Assembly (NCBI RefSeq): GCF_016086655.4
Contig: NC_052135.2
Location: forward strand, 20,178,363 to 20,242,362
From: Lepeophtheirus salmonis
Taxonomy: Eukaryota; Arthropoda; Copepoda; Siphonostomatoida; Caligidae
Direction: 5' to 3'
DNA: 64,000 bases
Shown: piece after piece, positions 46,760-59,170 of the stretch
Position numbering within the stretch: position 1 is the stretch's first letter
Layout of the letters: every line of letters starts with the position of its first letter
Made by a program: the position numbers and the translations under genes
Notes under the pieces: model-generated
The model's database searches: none
Seen by the model: only the letters and a program-made list of their open reading frames with translations
Told to the model about the DNA's origin: nothing

Positions 46760-47753
46760 TCATGTATATACATAATATAAACATACACTTTGTATATTTG
46801 TTTCTTTGATAGCTAGTATGTAATTATAATAATCTTATTGTCTTCCTTTGATTGGGCATGATGGATATGGTTTTGGATTGAGTTTTAATGATAGACGTGC
46901 CTCGTGCATATATAAAGAAATAATTGAGAAAGACATATTATGTGGGGGGGGTAGTTTGAGAAGTAATCGTACCTCATGAACATAATATGTACATTTTGAT
47001 GTATAAAAAACTATAGTTGTTTATTTCAGAAGAATTTTGAGAATATTGTAGCAAATCATCCTTTTACAAAATTAAATAACAAAAACATAAAGTATTAACA
47101 TTGAATGTATTTGATATATCATTTTAAACAAATCGGAAAAATAACTTTTTTGTTTACTTGACCATTTCATAGTTATATCACTTTTAAAATCCACGCTGTG
47201 TTTTGTTGTCAGCTGTCGATTTATATACTTCTTCTCCCTTATCAGTGTTTTAAAAGTTGATTGGCTCAAATCAAATTAATTTTTGTTACATTGGTAACAA
47301 TTATACCTTTTTTAGGTAATCAATCTGTAGTTGGGACCAGTTGGTTAACTACTAACTGGGTTTCGGCTTTTTTCTCTTTCTTTTAAGAACAACAAAGCGA
47401 GATAAAATTAATGTCAAAACACTTTTTTGTCGAATTTAGTACATGAAATAAAATTATAAATAATTTAAGATAATTTTTCCTATTATTAGAAATATATTAA
47501 TATTTTAATTAATTTTATAATTTTTAACATTTTTAACTGTACATAGAGATATGTTAACAGGAGAGAATTGTATTTACACATAGGGCGTGATGGCTTATAT
47601 CAGCTAAAATATCATCCAACGAAGGAAAGGTCAAGTACATTACAAACAGTTATGCTTATGATGGAATAGGAGGAGTAAAAAAATACAAACCTATTCCATC
47701 TAATAAAATTAATTATAAATGTGTTTGTTCCTACAGATTTATATACATATGTA
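46760..47753. other. Gene-free stretch
   Basis: AT-rich with a G run at 46945-46951. The minus frame 47072-47269 has no recognisable domain. Confidence 0.4.
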
Positions 47754-48371
47754 TTAGAGTGACCCTTAAAAATCAATGATTGACTTTTACTTATCTCACC
47801 CTTCCATGTTGTTCCCTTAATAATAAAACTTCATTGCGCAAAATATTTTTGACCTTAAATAACACTGCATCATGGCCTCAATTATTAATATTTTTCCTAT
47901 ATTGAAAAGTTAGCCGGAAAATAATTGAATATCTCCAATTTTTGTAATAACAAAGTTATGTACAAGACAAACTTTATCTGTAATCATAAATAAGTTTAAT
48001 TACAATACCTTAACTGCTTTGGTAGTTTCAATATTCAATCCTTATTTACAGATTAATTAGATTATTTATTTTCTATCAAATTACTTTATCTACAAAACAA
48101 ACCATTATTTAATGTACTATTCTCCTCTCGGTAGTGGATAAATTTCAATTTATTATACGTTTCAATTGTGTTGAAAAATAAAAGCATACGCAAATGTTGG
48201 GAAATTTACCATTTTAGTCAAAAGTAAAAGAGCCACGGGCCACTTCTGAAGGTCGCTATAGTGTTACAACTTGCGGCACATGAATTTACTTTGAACTATA
48301 AACCGATTGAGAGTGTAAAAGAGTGAAAATAACTACATAGATTTTTTAAGTACACTGCAAGAGCCACCCTA
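47754..48371 (+). mobile_element. Family D TIR element
   Basis: About 618 bp from TTAGAGTGACCCTTAAAAATCAATGATTG to CAAGAGCCACCCTA. It is collinear with 15853-16529: TTCCCTTAATAATAAAACTTCATTG, CGGAAAATAATTGA, ACAAAACAAACCATTATTT, TTTTAGTCAAAAGT. No transposase. Confidence 0.65.
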
Positions 48372-49043
48372 TTATGTATGTATGATATGTCAGTAAAACA
48401 CTCCCTTCTAAGGCTAACACTGACATGATGATAAAACATAGGTACATTTAGAATTAGAAATGAAATACATATAATATATATTATAAGTATTTACATTTTG
48501 TAAAATCCAATTATGAAAACTCCTATAAATTATCACAATAGAAGAAGAAGCTCTCTCAAACATATACAATAACTCATACTATGCTGATAATCATAAATTA
48601 AACATTTTTTGATAGATATACATAAATGAGGTATAGGAAGACGTTAATACAGATTGGTTATGCAGGACAGACTAAAATGTGTTATTTGGATTTTATGTCC
48701 ATACTTTATAAAGCAAAATAATTCAAATACTTAAACTTAACATATAGATTATGTAATTGCTTTTCAAATACTCTAAAGACTTTTCACTTAGCCTCAAGTG
48801 GGATGCTAATAGAAGCATATTAGAGAAATGTTTTAAAAAACGACAAATGATTCGCGTCTTTCTTTGAAAAAGTGTATCCAATGATTATTTTTTGGATTGG
48901 ACATTAATTGAACATACATACAATATTAAATACGAGTACAATGTACATATATTTGGGTTAATTATAAATTGTGCACAGCAGGAGTAATTAATCCATTGTG
49001 CACCTACAAGAGCTTCCAATGTGTTTCTCCTATTCTCTCTGAC
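48372..49043. other. Gene-free spacer
   Basis: AT-rich. A short inverted pair GTGCAC/GTGCAC brackets 48972-49002. Nothing else. Confidence 0.4.
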
Positions 49044-49118
49044 CTGTACAAGTTGTAAATTGTACTATCAAATTGTTCGAGTTGTAAATTGTACAATCAA
49101 ACTGTACGAGTTGTAATA
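49044..49118 (+). repeat. Short tandem repeat, ~32-bp unit, ~2.4 copies
   Basis: The unit CTGTACAAGTTGTAAATTGT followed by ACTATCAAAT repeats with small changes (TTGTTCGAGTTGTAAATTGT, then CTGTACGAGTTGTAATATG). Related GTTGTACAA phrases occur near 22745 and 43868. Confidence 0.6.
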
Positions 49119-50277
49119 TGTAAGTGATATAACACCATATTTAATTACAACATCAGTTATTTTAATTACCAAATATTATTTCATGCTATCATTTCATTTC
49201 TATCTATTAAAATTACTTATTTATTACGTGTAACATATTACTACGGTGCCACAACCCCCCTCCCATCCTCTGCTTATGGAACATCGGAGTATCCAAAAAT
49301 GTGATATTTCAGGATATGCTATGACTAACTTAAAAAACTTTCATACAAATTTTGAGGGCCCCTTTCAAAAAATGAAACTAATTTCTTACGCAATTCGATA
49401 AAAAAATAATTTAAGAAGGGTCCTTCAATTCTTTCAGGAAAAATTAAAAGGCTCCTATTTTATTTTCTAAAAAAGGTCATCTTAGGTTAGAGCCGGAAAA
49501 AATGGGATGTCAGTCGGAAAAAACGTGTATTTGAACTGTACAATGTATATTACTTATCAATTATTAATTCTTATTTAAAAAGTTAAATACTAAACCATTA
49601 ATATAATGAGCATTTAAACACTATTATTGCATTATCTTCATCAGCAGTATTGTAAATTATCTACTTAAAATGCTTCATTTCATTTTTTGTCTGAATCTTG
49701 TAAATTTGTAATTTATACAAATTATAAGCTGTACACAACATATAGGCAATATACTCGTAGCTATAATTTGGAACATAATGAGATAAAAATATAATTCTTA
49801 TGAAATGTTGTTTTGTATGCCTCTCCTACAAATTGTTGCATAGAATGTATGTTTGCGCTAGTATGCATAGTATCTCTAGCATTTAAAAGAGGGGAGAAAA
49901 AAATAATTGGAAAAGTTTTATTCATATGTGTATATTGTATCCATCGCATTTTTTATTTTTATGATGTTATCATCTTTGTTTTAAAAACAAAGTCCTTTAC
50001 ATATGTATGTATATCTAGCATATATTTACATAGAGTATGATCATGTGAACACTATGCAAATTCAAACAAACTGAATAAGAAGAAAAGTAATTCAGATTGG
50101 ATTAAAAGAATCTCAAAGACAAATTAGTCCATCTTTGTCTTTTCTGTAGTTCTTTAATTGATGATTCTGTATTGTTTGTAAATATGTGAGAAATTCCTAG
50201 TTGATTAACTTACTTCATAAACTTAAATGACCTGTTATTAAATTGATTTTGTTCGCTACTTATGCGCTTCACACTAT
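49119..50277. other. Gene-free stretch
   Basis: AT-rich. Contains a TGTCAGTCGGAAAAAACG phrase at 49508 shared weakly with 29590. No exon. Confidence 0.4.
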
Positions 50278-50562
50278 AATTTGTGGGATGGGATAAGAGA
50301 CCCAGGAGGATTTACTATAGTCTAAAACCTTCATTTGATATGTTTTACTTCCGACATTTCCTTTCAAATAGAATCGATTTGATCTTTTTTCTATAACTGA
50401 TCTAAAATTTGTATAATCGTTAAGTACAATTTGTGACGTTTTTGAATGGTTTATCAAAATAATGTATTATTAAGGTAATTATATTCAAAATACAAATGTA
50501 TTCCAGGCTCACATTTGAGAAAAGTAATCCCAACTTGTTTTTGTGTTGACGGACCGCATATA
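50278..50562 (+). mobile_element. Family A MITE, 5' truncated
   Basis: Starts within the family at AATTTGTGGGATGGGATAAGAGACCCAGGAGG and ends with the right terminus CTTGTTTTTGTGTTGACGGACCGCATAT, one of the best right ends in the window. Confidence 0.75.
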
Positions 50563-52202
50563 ATACAAAGTATATACACTACACACATTGTACTCCTAAG
50601 GAAATTCCTGATTTCCTTTATCTTGTTTGTTGCTAGAAGTGAGTGAGAGGATCGAATGAACAGATATGAGAGGAGAGAAAATAAAAGATATAAGAAATAC
50701 ATAAGGAGTACGTACATACACATCTTATTAGTATTTCTTGATATATTATGTATGTACCTGATGGTAGCAGCATAAGTAGAGTGGTTCATTACCTAATACA
50801 ACATGTACGTAGTAGTACTCCCTGATGAGAAGGTACTCTTCTTTGTTACATATTCTATAGTTTTAGACCATGATTGAGAGATAATTATTATATATGAGAA
50901 AAAAATCAGATAAAAATAAGAAACAATGGGGGGATTATTTCATCTATGTATCTTAAGTAACCATTCCCAAAGTTTTATTTTTGCAAGTAGAAACGTATTT
51001 TTTAGAGACTCTAAGGAAAGAGGTGACAATAATATTAATGAATATTATGAAGAATGGGATTTTTGTAGGAAAATATTACAGTTATAATATCCTCACAGCT
51101 AAAGGTCCATCTCCAGTCATTTTTTTGATCTAGGCTTTAAAACAAATACTTTTTTTTAATGTATACTCAAGAGGATTTTGAGATTTTGTACATCCCTAGT
51201 CGTATTGATATATTTTTCCAAAGGAAGATGTTGCTTTTTATTATACCCATACAGATGACGTTACTTTATCATTTTTTTGTTTTTTTCCCCTTCTCAGAAT
51301 TAACCTTGCTAATTCAGTAAAAAACCTGAATTCATGAAGGCTGTGTAGTTAGTTATTGTCTATGGAGTAATATTCAACGCTCCTAGCGGACAAAAACTAG
51401 TGTGGTTACGACCACTACATTATACAAATATTTATCAACGTGGTCTTCATTTTGCCACTTTGGTTAATAGTTTTGGTGTGACTGAGTGAACATATTTTTT
51501 GGATACTCGTGTTTTTGTTTCATAATTATTTCAAGCGTCTTGTCCCCTCTTTCTTGAGAATCTCTTTACATAGGTGGACTACAATAATATGTAGTCTAGA
51601 AAGAAGGAAGCTTACCTATAAGTGATAAAAAAAGAAACAATAAATAAATAAATATAAAAGTAGGTACTTGATTAGTACATGCATAATACACACTACAAAT
51701 TAGGCTAGAAATATACACACAACATATTTCTACCCATTTTCACACATAATAATCCTAATAATAATTTTATTATTATCTTTATACTAAAAATATATATATT
51801 TATAAGTTGTATGTATAATATACATACATACAACATAATATATAATCCTTAAATTGTATTAACATTTATAAACATGTATACATATAAAAAGCATGTTAAG
51901 TAAGGAGAATAATACTTACATACTCGTACTAGGAGCATATAACACCAAGTAACAAGAACGCCACTTACTTATATTTATGAGGAACATTACTGCTTACACA
52001 ATACATACTTTAACTCTCTTTCTCTTATACAAGCATAGATATAACAAGTGCTAAAATATCTTTAAGGATTTAATGAGTTTTAAAAAAATTACGAAGAAAA
52101 AAAGATGAAGGTTATATGTATATTGTACAGGTAAGTACAATTTATGTACATAATATCTATGTATGCATAATATTTATTCATATGACGTCATTATAGGTAT
52201 GT
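50563..52202. other. Gene-free stretch
   Basis: AT-rich with many ATACATACAT-type tracts. A phrase at 51158-51202 is shared with 26434-26480. Nothing else recognisable. Confidence 0.4.
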
Positions 52203-52819
52203 ATTAGTGTTGAGAATCAATCCACGATCGAAAGTTTACCTCACTAACACAAAAATATATAATGTCTTTTTTTGTGAGCTGTCGATGTATCTGCTTCCTT
52301 TCTGGGAATCGAAGCAAGGTACTTCTAATTTGATCATCGATCTCCAGAGATTCTCATATTCAGTTTTCTCATGGCTTGAATTAGAATTAGCCCCGTTTAA
52401 GCTTTGAAAAATTACCAAAAGTAGTTGGGAAGAATTGCCTAACTACATACTCATTTTAGGCCTTTTTTTGGTTTATTATTGAAGGAAAGGTTGTGTAATA
52501 CAGTAAAGGAAACGATGTGATATAGACTGATATTTTGGGTCGCAATCTTGAAACGATTTGGTCCCCATAATGATTTATGAGTTGTATAAATATGATTTAT
52601 CCAACACATTTAACTTCATATGACGGCATATTAATAAATTTAACAATTTTAAGACACTTCTGACATAATCAACAATTCATCTAAAGAGTCGGTGTAGGTC
52701 GAATTTTAAATGAGACCGAAACCGGCAAAAATTCTTTAAAGAACCGAATTAGTTGGGTCCACTAAAAATCGTAACTGCCTAAAACTGGTCTAAGATCTTC
52801 AGACCAAACCCCAACAATA
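52203..52819 (+). mobile_element. Family B TIR element with insertion
   Basis: Begins with TATTAGTGTTGAGAATCAATCC and ends with CTTCAGACCAAACCCCAACAATA. 52520-52819 has the normal interior in inverted order (GATTTATGAGTTG, CGACGGCATA-like phrases, AACAATTCATC). About 52230-52500 is not family B sequence and is probably inserted. Frames at 52207-52418 fall in that part and are unrecognised. Confidence 0.5.
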
Positions 52820-53300
52820 GTACTAGGGTATGTACGCATAAAATAACAAGGCTTTCTATTTAACAACAGTTGGCATTTTTTTTTTTTTTTAAATATTATT
52901 TTCTATAATTTTTTTAGAAAGACTCATAAATATTTCCATCACACTTTAGTTGAAGCGTATCACTTTAATGCACATAGTATCTGTAAGGATATAAATAAAT
53001 ACATACATAGGTATATTCTTTTTCTTAAATATTATGAACATATAAAATCAGATATCTACAAACCTAGTCTGTAGCCTCATGGACCTTGTAGCAATGTAAT
53101 TAGGGAAGGGGGGGTTCCCTCTCGTCACTTTTGATAATATTCGTATCTTCCTTTTTTCATTCTTCACGGGGCCATACTTTTGAAAAGCAGGAGATTAATA
53201 AGAATATACAATAATATACATAGATAGGTGTTTATGTTTACTGTTTATATTCTACCGATAGGAATTATTTTACGGACGACTTTTTTTATGTAAATACGTA
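52820..53300. other. Gene-free spacer
   Basis: AT-rich with a T run at 52877-52891 and a G run at 53109-53115. Nothing recognisable. Confidence 0.4.
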
Positions 53301-53822
53301 TTAGTAGTGTATCAAACTGATATTTTGGACGAGACGTGCACAGAAATAAATTTATTTTTAAATTGTGGACCAATTATTTTGGTGTACAATCTTAAGGACC
53401 AATTTTTTCCTCCATTCATGAAATACTTGAAATAAATTTATGATATAATTTTAGCGATGTTTACAATTTGGAAAAACACATAACGTAATCAACAATTCAT
53501 CAATAAAGCCCAAAAAAAGGACAAAAATCAATTCGTAATAATAAGCCAACTCTTCCCAACTATACAAGTGTTATTCAATAATTGTTGGCAACTGTTACAG
53601 CTTAAAAAAAGGCTCATTCGAATTCAACTAATCAACGTTCCAAATACTGATAAGCAAAAAAGAAGCAGAAACATCGAGAGTTGACAAAAAAAAATATGGT
53701 GTAATTGTTTGTGTTAGCAAAGTAACTGCGATGTATATTGAGTCCGAACTTTTTTAAAGGACTGAATTATAACAGTCTCTGACCAGTCTAGAATTTTAAG
53801 ATCGAGTCCTAACACTAGTATA
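53301..53822. mobile_element. Family B element with inner dispersed repeat
   Basis: Ends are GTATTAGTAGTGTATCAAACTGATATTTTGG and CCAGTCTAGAATTTTAAGATCG...CCTAACACTAGTA. The middle (53544-53645) contains the CTTCCCAACTATACAAGTGTTATTCAATAATTGTTGG repeat also seen at 30403-30515, apparently inserted. Confidence 0.5.
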
Positions 53823-54554
53823 TTTACTACGTATAATATAATCAGGAATGGGTTCATAAATATTGGAAAGTAAATTATCTACAAATACATAATATGTATA
53901 TTATTCATTCCTACTTAACACTCTTGTCTTTACATTTCTAAAAAAGGTAGACAATATTATATGATATAGAAAGAAAATAAAAGACAAAATAAGAAAAAAT
54001 ATCAGTAGAGTAAAAAAATTTTATTCAGTGCGAAAAAAAGTGATGATTCCCTGGAGATTTCTAGGTTATTTGTAAATGTATAAAATACATATATATGTAT
54101 GTAGATAAACTAAAAGTCTTTAGAGATATTCCACTCTCTCCCTTTTTCTTTATTTTAAATATACGAGTACATACATACATATACATATGCAGTAGAGGTC
54201 TTTTTTTTTCTCAATCTATACAATTATCAAAATATTTACGAAAAAACTTGACCTGAAGGGATTAAAATATGTACTTATAATGCTGAAGAGCACTTTTCAC
54301 CCTGACCTATGTACACTGTACATATATATCTATATTTTTCTTTTAGTGCTTCTACAGAATAAAGATAATGATGCATTTGGATTATCCTCTTCATGGCTAA
54401 CGCTAGGGTTGAATCAGCCCAGAATATGATACTTTAAATGTGTACCGTCTCTTGATCCTTAAAAAACCTCATCCCATATTTCAAAATGAGTGCTTGTATC
54501 AGTTTCTCAATTGAAGAAAAAAGATCATTCAACAAAATAGAATACAAGACTAAT
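53823..54554. other. Gene-free spacer
   Basis: AT-rich sequence, nothing recognisable. Confidence 0.4.
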
Positions 54555-54677
54555 AATTGATTCAAATTTGTAAGTGGGATATTTGGTTTTATGTATATAT
54601 GAAGTAAAAAAAAAAAAGGATTTTCTACTTTTCTTGATTTTTGTTCAAAATCGTTTTTACGTTGACGCACCAAAAAT
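54555..54677 (-). mobile_element. Family A MITE, terminal fragment
   Basis: Ends with TTTTCTTGATTTTTGTTCAAAATCGTTTTTACGTTGACGCACCAAAAATG, the inverted left terminus of the family. Only about 120 bp are clear. Confidence 0.65.
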
Positions 54678-54949
54678 GAATTATCATGTACAATAATTTA
54701 TGGACTATTCAAATATAATTAATTTAAGTAATTATCATTCTAAGTTATAAGCGTTGGATTTTAATAAGGTAAATTGATGATGACGTCACGGGTGCATATA
54801 TTATGTTATGATGTCATTTATGGAGATTATTCAAAGTGAAATTTTTTGCGTCGGACTCCAACGTATCTTCACGATTTAGGACCGGACCTGATGGCACTTA
54901 ATTTTTTGGGGTTTCTTACAACCAAATATGTCTATGTCAAATATATACT

Positions 54950-55810
54950 ATATATTGACTGGATTCGAATAGTATATTCACTTGGGATATATCGGTTCCA
55001 AAAATTTTGACGTCCCATACAGTCTACCCTAAATTTTAAGGATGCTATTGTGTGAATTGGTAGAACCTTCCCTCTCAAACTCATAAAAAAGTAATCCATG
55101 GTATTCATATAGGGAGAGTTAGAGAGCCAGGTAATGGGGTTGTCAAAATGACACCTCCTCGCATTGAAATAAGTTTTAGGTCTTGCGAGCCTTGTGAGAG
55201 GGGGCATAGTCTTATTGAAACAGGAACCCGACACCATTAGCCTCAAATTTCAACCAAAGTATCACTTGGTCAGAAAGGAGTTCACTGTAACTGTTGGCAC
55301 CTACCTTCTCCTTCGGCTCAAAGGAAGATGAGGAGTATGACAATGCCGTTGCTCCCAATGACCCCAAGGGTAATGATGCTGGCATGAAACTTGATTTTAA
55401 AGACTTGAGGGAGATTAGGTCTCACTGTGGTCAATCATCTATCGTTCTGGAGGTTGTGGTAGCTTTCGACAGTCCATTGTTTCCCATCCGAATGAAGGAT
55501 GATCGTTTAGCAATTTTCTTCCGTGGTCACCCGGGTGGCCTTCATTTTGTATTTAAGGATATGTCTTTTGTAGAGGGAGTATGACTTCATCCTCAGATCC
55601 GTATTTATGGCCCTGTATATCTACCAATAAGGTCATCAGAAAATAATCTATCATTTTTAAAAGTCTTATTTGGACTTTAATTAGGCCCAAATACAGAATA
55701 ATAGCAAGATTAATTCCAATGTTAAAATAAGATACACGTTTAGCTTTTTGTCCATTAGCAACCTCGACTGATAAAAAGGAAAGGAAGTTTTTGAAGAAAA
55801 AAAACATTTG
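54950..55810 (-). pseudogene. Mariner-type transposase relic
   Basis: Reading down the minus strand in broken frames: KAKRVSYFNIGIN near 55745, FSDD near 55660 (start of the catalytic FSDEK block), HASIITLGVIGSNGIV near 55390 (pattern SIMVLGVIGSNGxV), VGANSYSELLSDQVILWL near 55290, GFLFQ then DYAPSHKARKT near 55220 (QQDxAPxHxAxxTQ block), WLSNSPYMNTMDYF near 55120 (WPPxSPDLNPMDYF), then HTIASLKF. This order is that of a mariner transposase catalytic domain. Multiple frameshifts and stops, and no helix-turn-helix part seen. Terminal repeats were not identified. Confidence 0.75.
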
Positions 55811-56954
55811 GTGGATAGTTTTCTGTATTTTTCTTATTGTCAGCTGTTAATTACATATTAAGGGCGGATTTATTATTTAGTTATCATCAACGAAAAAAAC
55901 ACCGATACAATGGACATGACTGCTTGCAATTGCCATATTAAGGACCGATACAACCCTAATATTCACATAAGGGAGAGGAAACAGAAAAAGGGTGAAAAAC
56001 AAACAAACTTATCTTCCTCACTCCTTCATTTGTGTCTCCTTATAATTCAATGTATATAGTACATACATTGTATATATAATGATGGAAAGAAAGAAAGAAA
56101 GAAAGAGGAAAACTTGATTTGGTCAGAATAAATAGATGAAACTCTCTTTCTCTTCTCTTTTTTTCTTTGAGATACAACCAACATATATCTAACAATGAAA
56201 CGTCATTTACACCATCAACAAAACTTGCATCAAAAGGAAAAAATATCAACAACATGCAAAGATCCAGCAGCAATTCAGAAGAGTCAACATCACCTTCCAC
56301 TTTTGTATTATTTTTTTCAACTATTCCCCAATGTATGTAGTAGTAGGACACAAAAGGAATTTGAATGTACATTGTATGCATAATACATAGAACGGTCTCT
56401 GGTTCTATAAACACTTTAGAAAGTAGAGGGATGTGATTACAAATGGTTGTAGTATGTACAAATGTTATTAAGTAGATCTATGAATAAATACATACATACA
56501 TACGTACAACCCTACTATTGTGGTGAAATTTTGGAACTATAATTTGATACACAAAAAATAAATTTGATGAAGAAAATCACATACATACATAACACCTCTT
56601 TTGTTACTTCCTTCAAGAAAAGAAAAGACAAGAAACCATTAACCATCATTGTATGAAATAAATACATTTGTATAAATTTAAATACTATCATCGTTCTTTC
56701 AACAATAAGAAGAGACAGGAGGGGAAAAAATAAATCTGATTAAAATATTAAATATTTAACATAATATATAAAACCATTTATATTTTCCATAAATAATAAT
56801 AATTCATTAAATAGGTGGAAAAACATATTATTATTTTTTTTAAATGTCAACTCCAGAGTGAGATAACAAATAAAAGTAAATAAATGATGATAGTGTGGAA
56901 AGAAAGTTGGTTATACTTGCATAATAAATTGATATTTTGCCTTCTATATCATAC
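55811..56954. other. Gene-free stretch
   Basis: Contains (GAAA)n at 56085-56105 and ATACATACAT tracts. The frame 56040-56414 (minus) has no recognisable domain. Confidence 0.4.
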
Positions 56955-57391
56955 ATATATGGTATGTGAACATAAAAACAATCTTTAACAAAAATCAAGG
57001 AATGAGAAATCCTTATTTATAATTAAATTCATATACTTATACATAAAACACTTTATTTCCTAACATATTTGGGACAATAATATACTATATATTCAAGTTT
57101 CAGGGATGAGTTAAGATACCCAAGAAATATAGCTTTTGTTATTTGATTAATAAAGAAACTTATATTTGTCCCAATATGACCTTTCAAATAAAATCCGTCA
57201 ATTTCTCATTCTTTTATTATGACGATCAATATTGGCTACTTTCATTACAATTTGCGGTACGCCCGAAGGGTTAATTAGAATAATTTGTTTATTGAAATTG
57301 GCGATGATTCGTGCCAGAATACAAATGTAATCCATACTCAATTTTAAGAAAAAAAATTCTAGCTTTCTTAAGTGTTGACAGACCTCATATG
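56955..57391 (+). mobile_element. Family A MITE
   Basis: About 437 bp from ATATGGTATGTGAACATAAAAACAATC to CTTAAGTGTTGACAGACCTCATAT, with family landmarks GATGAGTTAAGATACCCAAGAAA, TTGGCTACTTTCATTACAATTTGCGGTACGCCC and CCAGAATACAAATGTAATCC. Confidence 0.8.
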
Positions 57392-57835
57392 AAAGAACAA
57401 GTCATAATTTATGCATGCATATCATTTTATAAATCGCAATTTCTTCGTATTAAAAGGTTTTATTTAATTAAATACCAACCATTTTCATCATCATATAGTA
57501 CTTGATGCTATTATTTAACATTGATCTATTAAAACTATTTATTTATTACGTATTTACGAGCAATATAAATGTGACAATTTGAACTTTTTGAACTAATTAC
57601 TTTTCAATTAGTAATTGTCAATAAAAAAATCATAAAGCGACCATCCAAGGAATATTCAATTATTGCAATAATCTTAACTCAAGTATTGTCAATTCTATAT
57701 TTAAGATTATTCATCTTATTCTAGGGTTGCAACTTGAAAAAATGGCTTATACAAAGATGATTTGTCTCAACTTTGGATTAAATATATTTATATTTTTTAT
57801 CAAACTAATTACCTTACATATATGTTTTATAAATA
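57392..57835. other. Gene-free spacer
   Basis: AT-rich, with a small ACTAATTACTTTTCAATTAGTAATTG hairpin at 57592. Nothing else. Confidence 0.4.
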
Positions 57836-58132
57836 ATTCTGATTAATCCTTCGAAGGCGCCGCAAATAGCTCGTAAAAGTTGCACAAAATTTCAGGTACA
57901 ATTAAAGAAAAAGTAAATGAATAGATTATTTTAGATTCCATATATATTAAAGGCCATGTCAGAGCCAAATTAAGTCTCAAAAATCAAATATAAGACTTTT
58001 AAATACAAAGCTAACATTCAACTCATCCCAGAAATGTAAATGTCAAGTCCATAATTGACCGCAATATAGAATGGTGCTCATTTTCTGGATTTTGATTTTT
58101 TAGATTGTTTTTGTGTTAGCGCACAAATTATA
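57836..58132 (-). mobile_element. Family A MITE, degenerate and truncated
   Basis: Contains TTCTGATTAATCCTTCGAAGGCGCCGCAAATAGC (inverted GCGACACACCCAAAGGATTAAT), AACTCATCCCAGAAATGTAAAT and the end GATTTTTTAGATTGTTTTTGTGTTAGCGCAC. Confidence 0.65.
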
Positions 58133-58785
58133 TAGAGCTGTATTGTCTTAATAAATATTAGACTTGGATGAATGAAATTTTGTTGCTACATAGTGATAAG
58201 ACCAACAAGTATCGGGTTATTTCTTTATTTTATATTTATTTATTCATTCCAATGAGTGTTTTTAGTTTTATTTATTTTACATAAAAATATATTAATACAT
58301 ATACACCTAACATGAAAACAGGTGCAGGTTTTTCTATGGTCCATATTCTTTATCTGATCTAATTATTATTATTATTTAAAAGACGTCTTTCCTTCGGACC
58401 AGGATATTTTAGGAAAACCCTACGGGAAAAAGAGCACATTATTTTTCTTTTTTGAAAGAACAAAAACTATTTATATATTGTTAGAGGAGTTCGTATTGAG
58501 ATACAAGAACGTAGTTCTAATATGAATTATTATAAGTACTTCTACAGGTAAATGTGGAATATATATTTATAACCATCCATTTCAAACATGTGGTTTTTGA
58601 AGAGTTACATACACAAACTCCTTCTATATTGTGCTGTGGCATTCAAAATGAAAGCAATATGAACAAAAATCTGCTCCCTATATAATATTTTTTATTGAGA
58701 TTATGCACCTTCCGATCAATTATGAACATACCATTCAAATCTCAGAATGGGTCGAGATATCCATGAATGTTATTATTTCATTAAT
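58133..58785. other. Gene-free spacer
   Basis: AT-rich sequence, nothing recognisable. Confidence 0.4.
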
Positions 58786-59170
58786 ATATGTAGCACGTCA
58801 ACACTAAAGTAAACTAGAATGATTTTTCTCAAAATTAAGTGTGGATTATTACGTTTGTATTCTTCAACGAATAAAGGATTATTATTCAACTTTATGGGAT
58901 GAATTAAGGATCCTAATAATTAGCTATAGTTTAGCAATAGTTATTTGATTAATAAAGAAACTTATTTTGGTCTCAATATGGCACTTTTCAAATATAAATT
59001 TATCATTTAATTGTGAGGATCGATTTTGACTACCTTAAGTGTAATTTGCGACATACCCAAATGATTAATAATAATATATTTGCTGATTGAAATTGACAAT
59101 GATTAGTCCAAGAATACAAATAGACTCAATTTTTGGAAAATACTCTTGTGTTGACGGACCACCACATATG
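58786..59170. mobile_element. Family A MITE chimera with two 3' ends
   Basis: The left 90 bp (TAGCACGTCAACACTAAAGTAAAC...GTTTGTATTCTTCAACGAATAA) are a reverse-oriented right end of family A. From about 58875 (TTATTATTCAACTTTATGGGATGAATTAAGGATCC) the sequence runs in forward orientation to the normal right terminus CTCTTGTGTTGACGGACCACCACATAT. The normal left terminus (CATAAAAACAATC...) is absent, so both ends derive from the same terminus. Confidence 0.75.

Noticed and set aside
55294..55584. A 96-codon plus-strand open frame of higher GC that looks gene-like.
   Set aside because: The opposite strand carries mariner transposase motifs in order (SIITLGVIGSNG, LLSDQVILW, NSPYMNTMDYF), so the plus frame is a shadow of that relic.
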